DNA of 64,000 nt, taken from the NCBI GenBank assembly GCA_902728285.1, contig CACVBU010000185.1, positions 681,816 to 745,815 on the forward strand. Reading direction: 5' to 3'. A model generated the notes under the pieces. That model searched no databases, was not told the origin of the DNA, and saw only the letters and a program-made list of their open reading frames with translations. The DNA is from Clytia hemisphaerica. Its lineage: Eukaryota > Cnidaria > Hydrozoa > Leptothecata > Clytiidae. Positions 39,701-42,293 of this stretch are shown in pieces; position 1 is the first letter of the stretch, and each line of letters begins with the position of its first letter. A program made the translations under genes and the position numbers.

Positions 39701-40647
39701 TAGTTATATAAAATAAATTTAAACTTACCTGTATAGAATATTGTGGGTTGAAGGTGGATTGTTGGAAACATAATTGATTGATGTCTTTGGCGATTGCATT
39801 CAGCCAGACATATTTCAGTTGATTGGCTCCATAGTTAGCAAGAGGAAAGGTGAAGTTTTGACAATCTAAAGAAGTAAGAAACAATAGTCAAAACTTTAGA
39901 GGTGTTAGTAGCAGAGAAGTGTTTTCGCAAAAACATAACCACGTCACACGTTTTTTTAAATTAGAACGTCAAAATATTTTCAAGCCTGAAAAAGTTCTTA
40001 AATTGTTCTTATTATCAGCATAATGAGAGAATTTAAGAGTTATTTCCTAAAACGCCAAAACAACGTGATTAATTCAACCTTTGCCAGGACAAGGCAAACT
40101 CGTTGCCAGGCCCTCAGTGATTCTGATAGTGCTTAGATATATTATGGTCGTACCAAGTTCACCATTAAAAAAGTGGTGCAAGTGACTCTGGGTACGAGAT
40201 TGATGACTTGAGTTTACTTCTGAGTGAACTTTGTTTTCTAATGATTTTTGATAGTTGAGTAAACTTGACTACAGAGGATTCCACCAGATTGAAAATTTTC
40301 ACTTTCGTTTTCAAAAATTCCAGGAAAACACCAAACAATAAAATATATTTTAAAACACCATTTGAAATTATGGAACAATCTCCCAAATTTGAAAAAAAGG
40401 TCACGATTTTCTGTTTGATTTCCTCTAAAAAAGGGACTGAAGCTAGTCGTACGAATTTTTTGTGTAATCAGGCAAAGCCAAAAAATGGAGTCTGCCTTAT
40501 CACACCGGGTCACTTGCTTATCAGCGCCATCCATTCTATAAAAAAGTCTTGGGCAGCCCCTAGACAAGACAAAATTTTAGATTACTCACCAACTTGGGAA
40601 GGAGCAAACAAGTGAATCAAACAAATCAACAATACCAATTTTTTCAT
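550..40647 (-). CDS. Pkd1-like: Polycystin-1-family protein (PKD/REJ/GPS/PLAT), 29 exons, 3' end outside window
   Basis: Large multi-exon gene on the minus strand, joined from exons listed separately below. All introns are GT-AG and the phases agree, giving about 2,142 residues before the left edge. Order: signal peptide (1-20), unique region, PKD-type beta-sandwich repeats (about 100-790), REJ module (about 790-1230), GAIN-like stretch, GPS motif (about 1768-1795), TM1 (about 1816-1838), PLAT (about 1862-1975), TM2 (about 2020-2042), TM3 (2064-2085). This order is diagnostic of the polycystin-1/PKD1L family: 11-TM receptors that assemble with TRPP channels at cilia or sperm membranes and are usually autocleaved at the GPS. 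No LRR or C-type lectin is seen at the N terminus, and the unique region replaces them. Many N-x-S/T sequons fit an extracellular N-terminal region. The last helices and coiled-coil tail are missing because the window ends. The assignment to family is firm; the paralogue is not resolved. Confidence 0.93.
881..1028. repeat. MITE family B, copy 1
   Basis: Palindromic element with ATATGCACCATTGC and its complement at the ends and CCAAT/ATTGG boxes inside. The 9-bp direct repeat ATACAGGAT occurs at 874-882 and 1027-1035 and may be its target duplication. In intron 28. Confidence 0.75.
1483..1846 (-). CDS. Pkd1-like: Polycystin-like exon 28: end of PLAT, TM2
   Basis: Residues 1942-2063. FVFIAGRWLSVDQSDGLLEC closes PLAT. 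HIWFSIYARPPRSNFTRSQR, then LSVGVSLLFTAMVASCMFF is the highly conserved TM2 entry of polycystin-1 proteins. Acceptor ctctcttcag, donor gtttgtat. Confidence 0.96.
2468..2712. repeat. Inverted-repeat element (GTCGTGCTTT arms)
   Basis: Arms CATAGATTTGTAAAGCC / GGCTTTATAAATCTATGG enclose AAATGTCGTGCTTTG / TAAAGCACGACATCT. About 245 bp, abutting exon 27. A related divergent element occupies 26875-27245. Confidence 0.65.
2747..2909 (-). CDS. Pkd1-like: Polycystin-like exon 27: PLAT domain, middle
   Basis: Residues 1888-1942. GDLGDTGVRVLKDP, FQRSSSDVFVMTT and LGDLTYLKVWHDNKGGGWYL are textbook PLAT (including W-H-D-N and the W-x-L that binds the next strand). Acceptor tcttcctag, donor gtgagtcg. Confidence 0.96.
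3005..3145. repeat. Fragment of the G-rich-TIR element found whole at 46099
   Basis: GGGGTACTTAGGCAAAAATGG, then GTCGGTTTTTTCACC and AGACTCTCTAAGGGTCGCA, the reverse complement of the right part of 46099-46411. Lies in intron 26. Confidence 0.65.
3412..3532 (-). CDS. Pkd1-like: Polycystin-like exon 26: PLAT domain, first half
   Basis: Residues 1848-1888. RYLYEVTVNTGSRRRAGTTS followed by NVYFTLSG is the opening PLAT strand pair (usual form Y-x-V-x-V-x-TG-x..GT-x-A-x-V). Too short for a simple ORF scan and recovered by phase. Acceptor ttttatttag, donor gtaaaatt. Confidence 0.92.
3922..3980. repeat. (GGAAAC)n minisatellite
   Basis: Hexamer GGAAAC runs interrupted twice by GCATGC, about 60 bp, ending about 35 nt left of exon 25 in intron 25. 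Confidence 0.8.
4016..4234 (-). CDS. Pkd1-like: Polycystin-like exon 25: GPS cleavage motif and TM1
   Basis: Residues 1775-1847. CECNHFTSFGSF is the second half of the GPS. Cleavage would fall between Phe and Thr of H-F-T, where most family members have H-L-T/S. It is followed by a 22-residue hydrophobic helix (YVLLVTVGSILLLYLVGLLF) and positive residues TRRADR. Acceptor ttaacag, donor gtaggctg. Confidence 0.95.
4726..4958 (-). CDS. Pkd1-like: Polycystin-like exon 24: GAIN to GPS, first half
   Basis: Residues 1697-1774. TTLCASCRYANLTTN, then the first GPS segment W-Q-E-D-G-C before donor gtaagttc. Acceptor ctttttctag. Confidence 0.9.
5271..5512. repeat. MITE family E (TATAAGAAC), copy 1
   Basis: TIR ACACGCTTTTTTATAAGAAC / GTTCTTATTAAAAAAGCGTGT, 242 bp, in intron 23. 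The interior repeats TTCTTA motifs and AGCCTGAGCC. Confidence 0.8.
5682..7067. mobile_element. 1.39 kb non-autonomous DNA transposon with TTAA target duplication (Kolobok-like)
   Basis: TIR AGGGACATTGCGGGAGTT and its complement AACTCCCGCAATGTCCCT are perfect over 18 bp, flanked by TTAA at 5678-5681 and 7068-7071. No transposase ORF; the small frames inside show no known motif. TTAA with AGGG ends suggests Kolobok rather than piggyBac; this is inference. Confidence 0.8.
7130..7392. repeat. MITE family E, copy 2
   Basis: Starts ACACGTTTTTTTTATAAGAAC, has GGCTCAGGCTGGGCTGTTC and ends TTCCTATAGAAAAGGC. In intron 23, just left of exon 23. Confidence 0.75.
7482..7980 (-). CDS. Pkd1-like: Polycystin-like exon 23: GAIN beta domain
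   Basis: Residues 1531-1697. Strand-rich with many sequons (NGTNN, NVSL, NLSL, NLTV, NNTE, NQSS). VSLRFPGFAIIKAIQ and LTVLIQYNKAP are GAIN-type strands. Acceptor tcattttcag, donor gtaggcca. Confidence 0.88.
8525..8612 (-). repeat. tRNA-like SINE head (box B readable)
   Basis: On the minus strand GGGGTTCGATTCCCACTC resembles the pol III box B and T arm, with a degenerate upstream half (TAGCCTAGTTATCG). No folding tRNA. Confidence 0.45.
8665..8790 (-). CDS. Pkd1-like: Polycystin-like exon 22
   Basis: Residues 1489-1530, MSSADDFANQQLSTDP to GGITVR. In-frame 42 codons. Acceptor tgtttaaag, donor gtgagtct. The Met at its start is internal, not a translation start. Confidence 0.8.
9308..9427 (-). 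CDS. Pkd1-like: Polycystin-like exon 21: GAIN-like helix and strand
   Basis: Residues 1449-1488. NVQNLRETVRRLADAVGQQQ, then VRIGIKT, the helix-strand pattern that precedes the GAIN beta domain. Acceptor tttccattag, donor gtaagttg. Separated from exon 20 by a 5 kb intron holding the fold-back element. Confidence 0.85.
9520..9708 (+). pseudogene. Open frame in left arm of fold-back element (unknown)
   Basis: MLNPEGEWGCYTSLERKFYA followed by DYGNPGLKKSILDKIANEAG, 62 codons. The same frame is open in the right arm (13933-13691, minus strand) with two substitutions over the first 44 residues and a 3-nt insertion. Not a recognised family. It could be a captured gene fragment or a remnant of the element's own gene. 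Confidence 0.4.
10893..11129 (+). pseudogene. Open frame in core of fold-back element (unknown)
   Basis: 78 codons, MKSCLSELFKVTEVQNVPTW...VYNILINVGKILRNLGQQDQ. The amino-acid composition is protein-like, unlike surrounding frames. Possibly the tail of a transposon-associated protein. Not identified. Confidence 0.3.
13691..13933 (-). pseudogene. Open frame in right arm of fold-back element (copy of 9520-9708)
   Basis: MLNPEGEWDCYTSLERKFYA..., 80 codons, mirrored in the left arm. The indel between copies is a multiple of three, which is at least compatible with past coding constraint. Function unknown. Confidence 0.4.
14506..14618 (-). CDS. Pkd1-like: Polycystin-like exon 20: charged linker
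   Basis: Residues 1411-1448. GVNKATNVDSIGTATEQ, then a Lys/Glu-rich run ending KKKK, probably a disordered loop. Acceptor ttttcttctag, donor gtatttaa. The composition makes it the least certain exon, but the phase is right on both sides. Confidence 0.65.
15591..15750 (-). CDS. Pkd1-like: Polycystin-like exon 19
   Basis: Residues 1358-1411, GLATDTNILASNNFIV to SIDANAKG. Alternating helix and strand, GAIN-like region. Acceptor ttaattcag, donor gtataaca. Confidence 0.83.
15958..16254. repeat. (TTCG)n / (GAAC)n microsatellite
   Basis: Perfect tetranucleotide GTTC from about 16077 to 16252 (about 43 units), with an imperfect ATTCATTCAC/GTTCG lead-in from 15958. Ends 14 nt from exon 18 (donor side). 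Confidence 0.95.
16267..16401 (-). CDS. Pkd1-like: Polycystin-like exon 18
   Basis: Residues 1313-1357, QATKLMSIMKSTVSNQ to EDNEAL, helical GAIN-like. The donor gtaagttt is followed within about 10 nt by the (GAAC)n microsatellite. The apparent long frame of NERT repeats is read-through into that intron. Confidence 0.85.
16659..16838. mobile_element. Pogo/Tc1-like MITE, TA target duplication
   Basis: 180 bp between TA dinucleotides. Ends CAGCCAACTCTCCTTAGTTC and its imperfect complement GAATTAGAGAGAGTTAACTG. CAG-starting TIRs with TA duplications are typical of pogo-type elements. In intron 17. Confidence 0.65.
17183..17425 (-). CDS. Pkd1-like: Polycystin-like exon 17: REJ to GAIN linker
   Basis: Residues 1232-1312. 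LLDSVDTTDTQSVASLVNVF is a helix of the type that begins the GAIN region, followed by a Gly/Glu-rich low-complexity loop. Acceptor cttacacaag, donor gtaagttg. Confidence 0.85.
18072..18321 (-). CDS. Pkd1-like: Polycystin-like exon 16: REJ core motif
   Basis: Residues 1148-1231. TVDEFSDIQCQNWISEELPL followed by SYELRY matches the hallmark C-x-x-W...PLSYE segment of REJ domains. Acceptor ttatcacacag, donor gtaagatt. Confidence 0.92.
18380..18645 (+). repeat. SINE with tRNA-derived head
   Basis: Box A TTAGCTCAGTCGG and box B GGTTCGATCCC 35-45 nt apart, followed by a ~190-nt unrelated body. The acceptor and anticodon stems do not pair, so not a functional tRNA gene. In intron 15, just right of exon 16. 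Confidence 0.75.
19236..19415. repeat. Dispersed repeat M, copy 1
   Basis: Matches 28861-29057 in inverted orientation (GCCTAGAAATCTAAGC ... GCCTTGTGAATACGGGC). About 180-195 bp, ends partly complementary (GCCTAG/CTAAGGC). Confidence 0.65.
19434..19588. repeat. MITE family B, copy 2 (inverted)
   Basis: About 155 bp, ATTCATGATATGCACC at one end and its near complement at the other. Same family as 881-1028 in the opposite orientation. Confidence 0.8.
19607..19704. repeat. MITE family A, copy 2
   Basis: 98 bp palindrome differing from copy 1 at a few positions. It sits in intron 15 just left of exon 15 and 19 nt from a family B MITE. A degraded relative ends near 26400. Confidence 0.85.
19781..20023 (-). 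CDS. Pkd1-like: Polycystin-like exon 15: REJ module
   Basis: Residues 1067-1148. KWIISYDGQPS, then LVEAKNYTFEFQFRYYG and a closing Cys (GSCAVTG). Acceptor preceded by a long pyrimidine tract, donor gtaagaat. Confidence 0.88.
20115..20240. repeat. Dispersed repeat J, copy 1
   Basis: GACGACACTTTGAGGAACTT, then GGTGCAGGCGTGTACCCTC and GCACCGGTCGGAC are shared with 35185-35290. GC-rich for this window. Confidence 0.65.
20583..20814 (-). CDS. Pkd1-like: Polycystin-like exon 14: REJ module
   Basis: Residues 990-1067. NIEYEFRVIVQKGSRSS and a paired-Cys segment LLCQDNCGSKINTQGE, typical of the middle of REJ. Acceptor atttccacag, donor gtaagtga. Confidence 0.9.
20820..21060 (-). repeat. Dispersed repeat R, copy 1 (inverted)
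   Basis: About 240 bp containing ACCAATCTTGCTCCACATCC (minus strand) and ATATTATGCTGATATAAGC, shared with 33215-33470 and 48905-49160. Confidence 0.7.
21323..21590 (+). repeat. tRNA-derived SINE, second family
   Basis: GACCGTAGTGCAGTGGTAGAG (box A) and GGGTTCAACCCC (box B), then a body ending CTCCGACTGCGGTCGCAGAC. The same body lies inverted at 29585-29845. In intron 13, right of exon 13. Confidence 0.75.
21829..22098. repeat. hAT-like MITE family D, copy 1
   Basis: TIR CACTGACCTTTATATAACC and its complement, 270 bp, with ATAGCGCCGTTAG in the middle. The flanks do not show a clear 8-bp duplication. In intron 13, 51 nt left of exon 13. Confidence 0.8.
22150..22848 (-). CDS. Pkd1-like: Polycystin-like exon 13: end of PKD repeat, start of REJ module
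   Basis: Residues 757-990, the largest exon. GETTYYLTVTAIDK closes the last PKD repeat. From CSVPELFF onward it is REJ: VSYTVQPRSYEPGSYTV-like strands, DAKQSRDPDDPR (the Ser-x-Asp-Pro-Asp motif) and LNFTWFCR. Acceptor tctctttcag, donor gtaagaga. Confidence 0.92.
23082..23200. repeat. Dispersed repeat K, related to the minisatellite unit
   Basis: AATTTTGAGACGGGAAA, CCTCTTTATATACTTTG and GACGGAAGAACTTTTAA recur at 33735-33815 and 53500-53600. It looks like the source of the intronic half of the array unit. Confidence 0.6.
23190..25511. repeat. Minisatellite of 18 units (~122-131 bp), each with a copied exon 12 end and splice donor
   Basis: Units begin at about 23240 and then every 122-131 bp up to the genuine exon 12 boundary (25511). 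On the gene strand each carries GTTTTCTACAAGAAACATAC then TTATACAG|gtatttt, matching the last ~30 nt of exon 12 (one substitution) and its donor. About 12 units also have CTTTACCTTTTGACAG| 37 nt upstream. Two unit subtypes differ in the segment TTAGCGAGAGTAAACTG / TTAGCAACTG. Fills most of intron 12. Confidence 0.97.
25512..25846 (-). CDS. Pkd1-like: Polycystin-like exon 12: PKD repeats, WGDG motif
   Basis: Residues 645-757. Closing strand KAITVKVKNP of one PKD repeat, a linker with Cys, then a second repeat with YLIEWGDGVSDN and YEKHTYTG, the most canonical PKD signature in the protein. Donor gtattttt. The last ~30 nt and this donor are repeated 18 times in the next intron. Confidence 0.9.
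25935..26140 (-). repeat. tRNA-derived SINE, third family, inverted
   Basis: Minus strand: TAGTGTAAAGGTTTCGATCAC ... GTGTTCGAATCCCAAGCG (box B), then a body. In intron 11, left of exon 11. Confidence 0.55.
26703..26840 (-). CDS. Pkd1-like: Polycystin-like exon 11: PKD repeat
   Basis: Residues 599-645. IDVTIHNGNEIDFEIDLGEG is the central PKD motif (the usual F-x-x-D-x-G-D/E-G), ending RTFTKR. Acceptor ttttgcag, donor gtgagctg. Confidence 0.85.
26875..27245. repeat. Inverted-repeat element (GGGCTAG arms)
   Basis: TTTCAAACCCAAAGGGCTAG, AGGCGAGAC and, inverted, GTTTCGCCTCTAGC...CTAAAGGGTTTTAAACTCGA. In intron 10, right of exon 11. Confidence 0.5.
27328..27573. repeat. MITE family E, copy 3
   Basis: CTTTTTTTTATAAGAACCAG ... 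AAATTGTTCTTATATAGAAA, with GAGGCTTGGCTGTTC. In intron 10. Confidence 0.7.
28052..28336. repeat. Element with poly-G/poly-C ends and repeated CGGTATT motifs
   Basis: CATACATGGGGGG at the left, CCCCCCCAATACATG at the right, with many CGGTATT/GACGG words between. Similar words at 11490-11660. In intron 10. Confidence 0.55.
28446..28569 (-). CDS. Pkd1-like: Polycystin-like exon 10: PKD repeat closing strand
   Basis: Residues 558-599. GEYNLTARASNLIS is the strongly conserved closing strand of a PKD repeat, followed by the linker into the next. Acceptor aaaaattcag, donor gtataaac. Confidence 0.85.
28861..29057. repeat. Dispersed repeat M, copy 2
   Basis: Inverted counterpart of 19236-19415. Ends 38 nt left of exon 9, in intron 9. 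Confidence 0.65.
29095..29311 (-). CDS. Pkd1-like: Polycystin-like exon 9: PKD repeat, first half
   Basis: Residues 486-558. NLRFQVSVDYGTSLIYEF is the early-strand pattern of polycystin PKD repeats. Ends ISELALG and joins exon 10 (EYNLTARASN). Acceptor atccttag, donor gtaaggat. Confidence 0.85.
29585..29845 (-). repeat. tRNA-derived SINE, second family, inverted copy
   Basis: Minus-strand order: tRNA head with box B GGGTTCAATTCCTGAC, then body to GACTGCGGTCGCAGATC. A second plus-strand tRNA-like head (GACCGTAGTATATAGGTAGAG) follows at 29855-29930. Confidence 0.75.
29855..29930 (+). repeat. Isolated tRNA-like SINE head
   Basis: GGGACCGTAGTATATAGGTA and AAGGTCGTGAGTACAATA, a decayed copy of the head at 21323, without the body. 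Placed head-to-head with the inverted SINE. Confidence 0.6.
29998..30356 (-). CDS. Pkd1-like: Polycystin-like exon 8
   Basis: Residues 366-485. Begins SILVRISSPGHNTIDI, contains IAIKKGDLVGYH and ends with a beta hairpin FTVAGSYKITSQY..KRWVTVQ resembling the closing strands of a PKD repeat. Acceptor ccatttaag, donor gtatgttg. Confidence 0.82.
30700..30853 (-). CDS. Pkd1-like: Polycystin-like exon 7: short cysteine-rich segment
   Basis: Residues 315-366. Four Cys in RPVCSSQEYCISTGSCC, then a serine/threonine-rich linker and RGDWSNIPDQFIVVR. Acceptor tttctctag, donor gtaagcat. Small disulfide module of unknown identity. Confidence 0.78.
30884..31140. mobile_element. Harbinger-like MITE family C, copy 1
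   Basis: 257 bp, TIR AGGGCTACTTAGACTACACA / TGTGTAGTGTATGTAGCCCT with CAATATATTG subterminal motifs. In intron 6, right of exon 7. Flanks ATA / TTA. Confidence 0.8.
32196..32479. mobile_element. hAT-like MITE family D, copy 2, 8-bp target duplication
   Basis: 284 bp, TIR CACTGACC / GGTCAGTG, flanked by GACGTAAT at 32188-32195 and 32480-32487. 7 nt from the boundary of exon 6. An 8-bp duplication supports the hAT superfamily. Confidence 0.85.
32495..32664 (-). CDS. Pkd1-like: Polycystin-like exon 6
   Basis: Residues 258-314. Begins GVSVWAVGMKSRD, ends GSLNIL, donor gtaagtta. Completes the exon 5 module. A hAT-like MITE with its 8-bp target duplication (32188-32487) sits only 7 nt from the exon boundary on the donor side. 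Confidence 0.8.
33215..33470 (+). repeat. Dispersed repeat R, copy 2
   Basis: GTTTTATTTTTACAAAAGTG, TTGTTATATTATGCTGATAC and TGACCAATCTTGCTCCACAT. Ends 17 nt left of exon 5, in intron 5. Confidence 0.7.
33488..33629 (-). CDS. Pkd1-like: Polycystin-like exon 5
   Basis: Residues 211-258. Begins IWGPTSLEENEGLW and ends EMNVTAG. Acceptor tcttaag, donor gtaggttt. Beta-strand-like alternation (GSLLIRITQND), no named domain. Phase 0 in, phase 1 out. Confidence 0.8.
33987..35161. mobile_element. hAT-like palindromic element with 7-bp target duplication
   Basis: Starts CAGGGGGGGGGTCAGG and ends CCTGACCCCCCCCCTG, flanked by AACGGAG at 33980-33986 and 35162-35168. Arms of ~220 bp (TTGGTATCGATACC, GGGGGTGGGTCC) mirror each other. 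A second palindromic MITE (34225-34898) is inserted between them. CAGGG ends and a 7-8-bp duplication suggest hAT. In intron 4. Confidence 0.82.
34225..34898. repeat. Palindromic MITE family H, copy 1 (nested)
   Basis: About 670 bp hairpin. Ends AAGTGTGCACTCTTTTTTCT and complement. AATTCTTCAATCTTTATAAA and its mirror inside. Copy 2 at 57256. Confidence 0.85.
35185..35345. repeat. Dispersed repeat J, copy 2
   Basis: Same motifs as 20115-20240. It abuts the right end of the 33987-35161 transposon, on the far side of its target duplication. Confidence 0.65.
35389..35636. repeat. Four exact 62-bp tandem units spanning a transposon end
   Basis: Units start GATCGCACAAAAGAGCATGA at 35389, 35451, 35513, 35575. 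Each includes host flank, TTTGGTGC and the first ~30 nt of MITE D. Almost no sequence change between units, so the amplification is recent. Confidence 0.95.
35603..35858. mobile_element. hAT-like MITE family D, copy 3, with amplified left end
   Basis: 256 bp, flanked by TTTGGTGC at 35595-35602 and 35859-35866. The left junction (host flank, duplication and TIR) is tandemly repeated: see 35389-35636. Confidence 0.85.
36196..36416 (-). CDS. Pkd1-like: Polycystin-like exon 4: PKD-like beta-sandwich
   Basis: Residues 137-210. Acidic run MDDDDATEK, then PGYHKYTVKLNTGY, the end-strand pattern of PKD domains. Acceptor tttcacacag, donor gtaggata. The acceptor and first 9 nt are copied in the tandem repeat at 36704-37125. 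Confidence 0.82.
36443..36700. mobile_element. Harbinger-like MITE family C, copy 2, TTA duplication
   Basis: 258 bp. TTA at 36440-36442 and 36701-36703. The uninterrupted site (GAATCTTACTACAACTTGG) is preserved in the neighbouring tandem units at 36850 and 37002, proving insertion. 26 nt from the exon 4 boundary (acceptor side). Confidence 0.9.
36704..37125. repeat. Tandem repeat (~152-bp units) containing copies of the exon 4 splice acceptor
   Basis: Almost three units of CTACAACTTGGATCCAATTC ... GAACATTGAGG. Each junction contains TATATTCGCCTGTGTG, the reverse complement of the exon 4 acceptor cacacag|GCGAATAT. Short open frames here are repeat artefacts. Confidence 0.9.
37130..37590. repeat. 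Repeat rich in TTCGCGAAA motifs
   Basis: Many TTCGCGAAAGTTTATGCTCG words in both orientations. Related to 41995-42293 and 52255-52600. In intron 3. Confidence 0.5.
37681..38788. repeat. 14-bp minisatellite (AAGGACACAGGACT)n
   Basis: About 1.1 kb, close to 79 units with few variants (deletions, GGGACT). Lies in intron 3, 68 nt from exon 3. On the gene strand the unit is pyrimidine-rich and has CCTTAG in each copy. Confidence 0.97.
38857..39070 (-). CDS. Pkd1-like: Polycystin-like exon 3: N-terminal region, start of first PKD-like unit
   Basis: Residues 66-137. Begins VFDLLFCSQTVP, ends AGSVGNIVFNG, with several Cys and sequons. The donor gtaagttg lies about 70 nt from the 14-bp minisatellite in the following intron. 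Confidence 0.8.
39729..39865 (-). CDS. Pkd1-like: Polycystin-like exon 2: N-terminal unique region
   Basis: Residues 20-65, begins DCQNFTFPLANYGANQ after acceptor ttctttag and ends YSIQ before donor gtaagttt. It contains two Cys and an N-glycosylation sequon. No domain recognised. A frame continuing left past 39729 is intron read-through. Confidence 0.8.
39950..40030. repeat. Fragment of MITE family E
   Basis: TCACACGTTTTTTTAAATTAGAAC and AAATTGTTCTTATTATCAGC. In intron 1. Confidence 0.45.
40590..40647 (-). CDS. Pkd1-like: Polycystin-like exon 1: start codon and signal peptide
   Basis: Residues 1-19. ATG at 40647-40645 opens MKKLVLLICLIHLFAPSQV, a classic signal peptide (two Lys, then a hydrophobic core), followed by donor gtgagtaatc. 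Six nt upstream of the ATG is a strong acceptor (pyrimidine run then AG at 40655-40654), so a non-coding 5' exon probably lies further right. Confidence 0.8.
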
Positions 40648-40827
40648 TTCAAACTAAAAAAAATGAAAAACAACCTAAAAATTAATCATCTCACTAGGTT
40701 TGAACTCCATTCCCACTCCTCCACTCTACTAAGTGACTTCGTACATTACAAGATTTTGTGACATTTATCATTAAAACGTACATTTATGCACTGGAGTCTC
40801 TTTAACTCAAACCTCTATAACTCGATA

Positions 40828-41197
40828 TACGTTTTTTTTTATTAGAACACCTAAAATTTGGCTGAGCCTGGATGTGCTTATTTGCTTAGCAATTTTCAGC
40901 ATGAAATGTTCTTAGATGCGTTCTTAAATTTTCAGACTACTCTAAATCGACAATATCATGCAAAATATAGAGCACTTAAAATTGGTAAAGTTTGGACAAT
41001 ACTATTTGACTCTCGATTTAGAAAATCCATTCCTAAGTTTGTTTAAAACTGCTTGAAAAGAGGAAAAAATTGTAGTTTCTTGTCATTTTTTTTCCAAACT
41101 GAGGCTGGGCATGTTCTTAAGATGTTCTTAATTTCTCGACAAATTTCAGCCTCAATGTTCTTATAAACTGGGTTCAAATAAAAGAAAAAACGTGTAG
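40828..41197. repeat. MITE family E, copy 4
   Basis: ATACGTTTTTTTTTATTAGAAC ... TTCTTATAAACTGGG, AAAAAACGTGTAG. Contains GGCTGAGCCTGG. About 370 bp, just upstream of the polycystin start. Confidence 0.7.
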
Positions 41198-41994
41198 TCT
41201 TCTAAAGTCGAACAATTTTTATTATCCATTCAGTTAACAATGCCTTATAACCCTTACTCGAAATTTCAATAATTCAAACATTTTGTTAGAATGTTATGAA
41301 ATATACACTATATTTATAATGTTGAAAACATGGAAAATAAAACAAAATTACAAACATTAAAAAGTGTGAATATTTCGGGTGAATATGTTACTGGCAAGTT
41401 TCCCAGTTTAATTACACATTTCTTTTATAAGCAACTCCAATTTTCAGGCCAAGGCTGGGGTTGCGAGCATTTTAACTATAAATTGCCAATCATTCCCACA
41501 ACAGTTCTTAGTAAGCCTAGACAACTTTCACGAAATCATTTTGTTTCAGACATGTTTTACATGTTAAATTTAGGTTCGATTTGGATCTTAACCTCTAAGA
41601 ATACCGTAAAAATAATTTAGGATGATTATTTCCCCCAAAAAAGTTAAAAATACCTATGATAAAATAGATAAACAAAATTCTTGTTAGAAAACGCAGTGCC
41701 GTAGGAAGCATTTTGATATGGGGGCATAATAAGTTCAGTGACACCGTGAGGGCCAACCATGGGGAATTTTGAAATCTGAATTGTTCGATCCTAATAAACT
41801 CGAAAGCATGTCTCTAATGGAATTGGGACGATAGATCTAAAATCATATTCTCACCAACAATATACATTTAACGGTCGAAATGAATCATGGATGCCCCCGT
41901 AACAGCTTCCCATTGGTTGGGCGTAAGAGCACCAAAAATCTTACACCAATGTAAAGTCGTTATTACAGATTAGTGGTCCTGATTACCCATTACT

Positions 41995-42293
41995 TTAATC
42001 GGATTAACTTTCGCGAGATTAAATTTCGCGATTTCACAAAATTTTGCCATTTTCGCGAAATTAAAACTCGCGAAAACGCGTGAGATTCCTGACTCACGAA
42101 ATTAAATCCACCGCAAAACTTTTAAAATCGTATTTTCGGTGGAGAAACCAGTCCAAAGTCTCCATTTGTGGCGAAAAATGGCTGTTTTTCAGCTGATTTC
42201 AAGCTTATTCGCGAAATTAAATCCAGAAGATTTTTTTTGCTCGCAAAATTTAATCTCGCAAAATTTAATCTCGCGAAATTTAATCCGATTAAG
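41995..42293. repeat. Inverted-repeat element with CGCGAAATTAAA motifs
   Basis: TIR TTAATCGGATTAACTTTCGCG / CGCGAAATTTAATCCGATTAA. Internal TTTCGCG words in both directions. A relative lies at 52255-52600. Confidence 0.7.

Noticed and set aside
40265-40615. Plus-strand ORF of 116 codons
   Set aside because: Overlaps the polycystin signal-peptide exon in antisense and has no domain.
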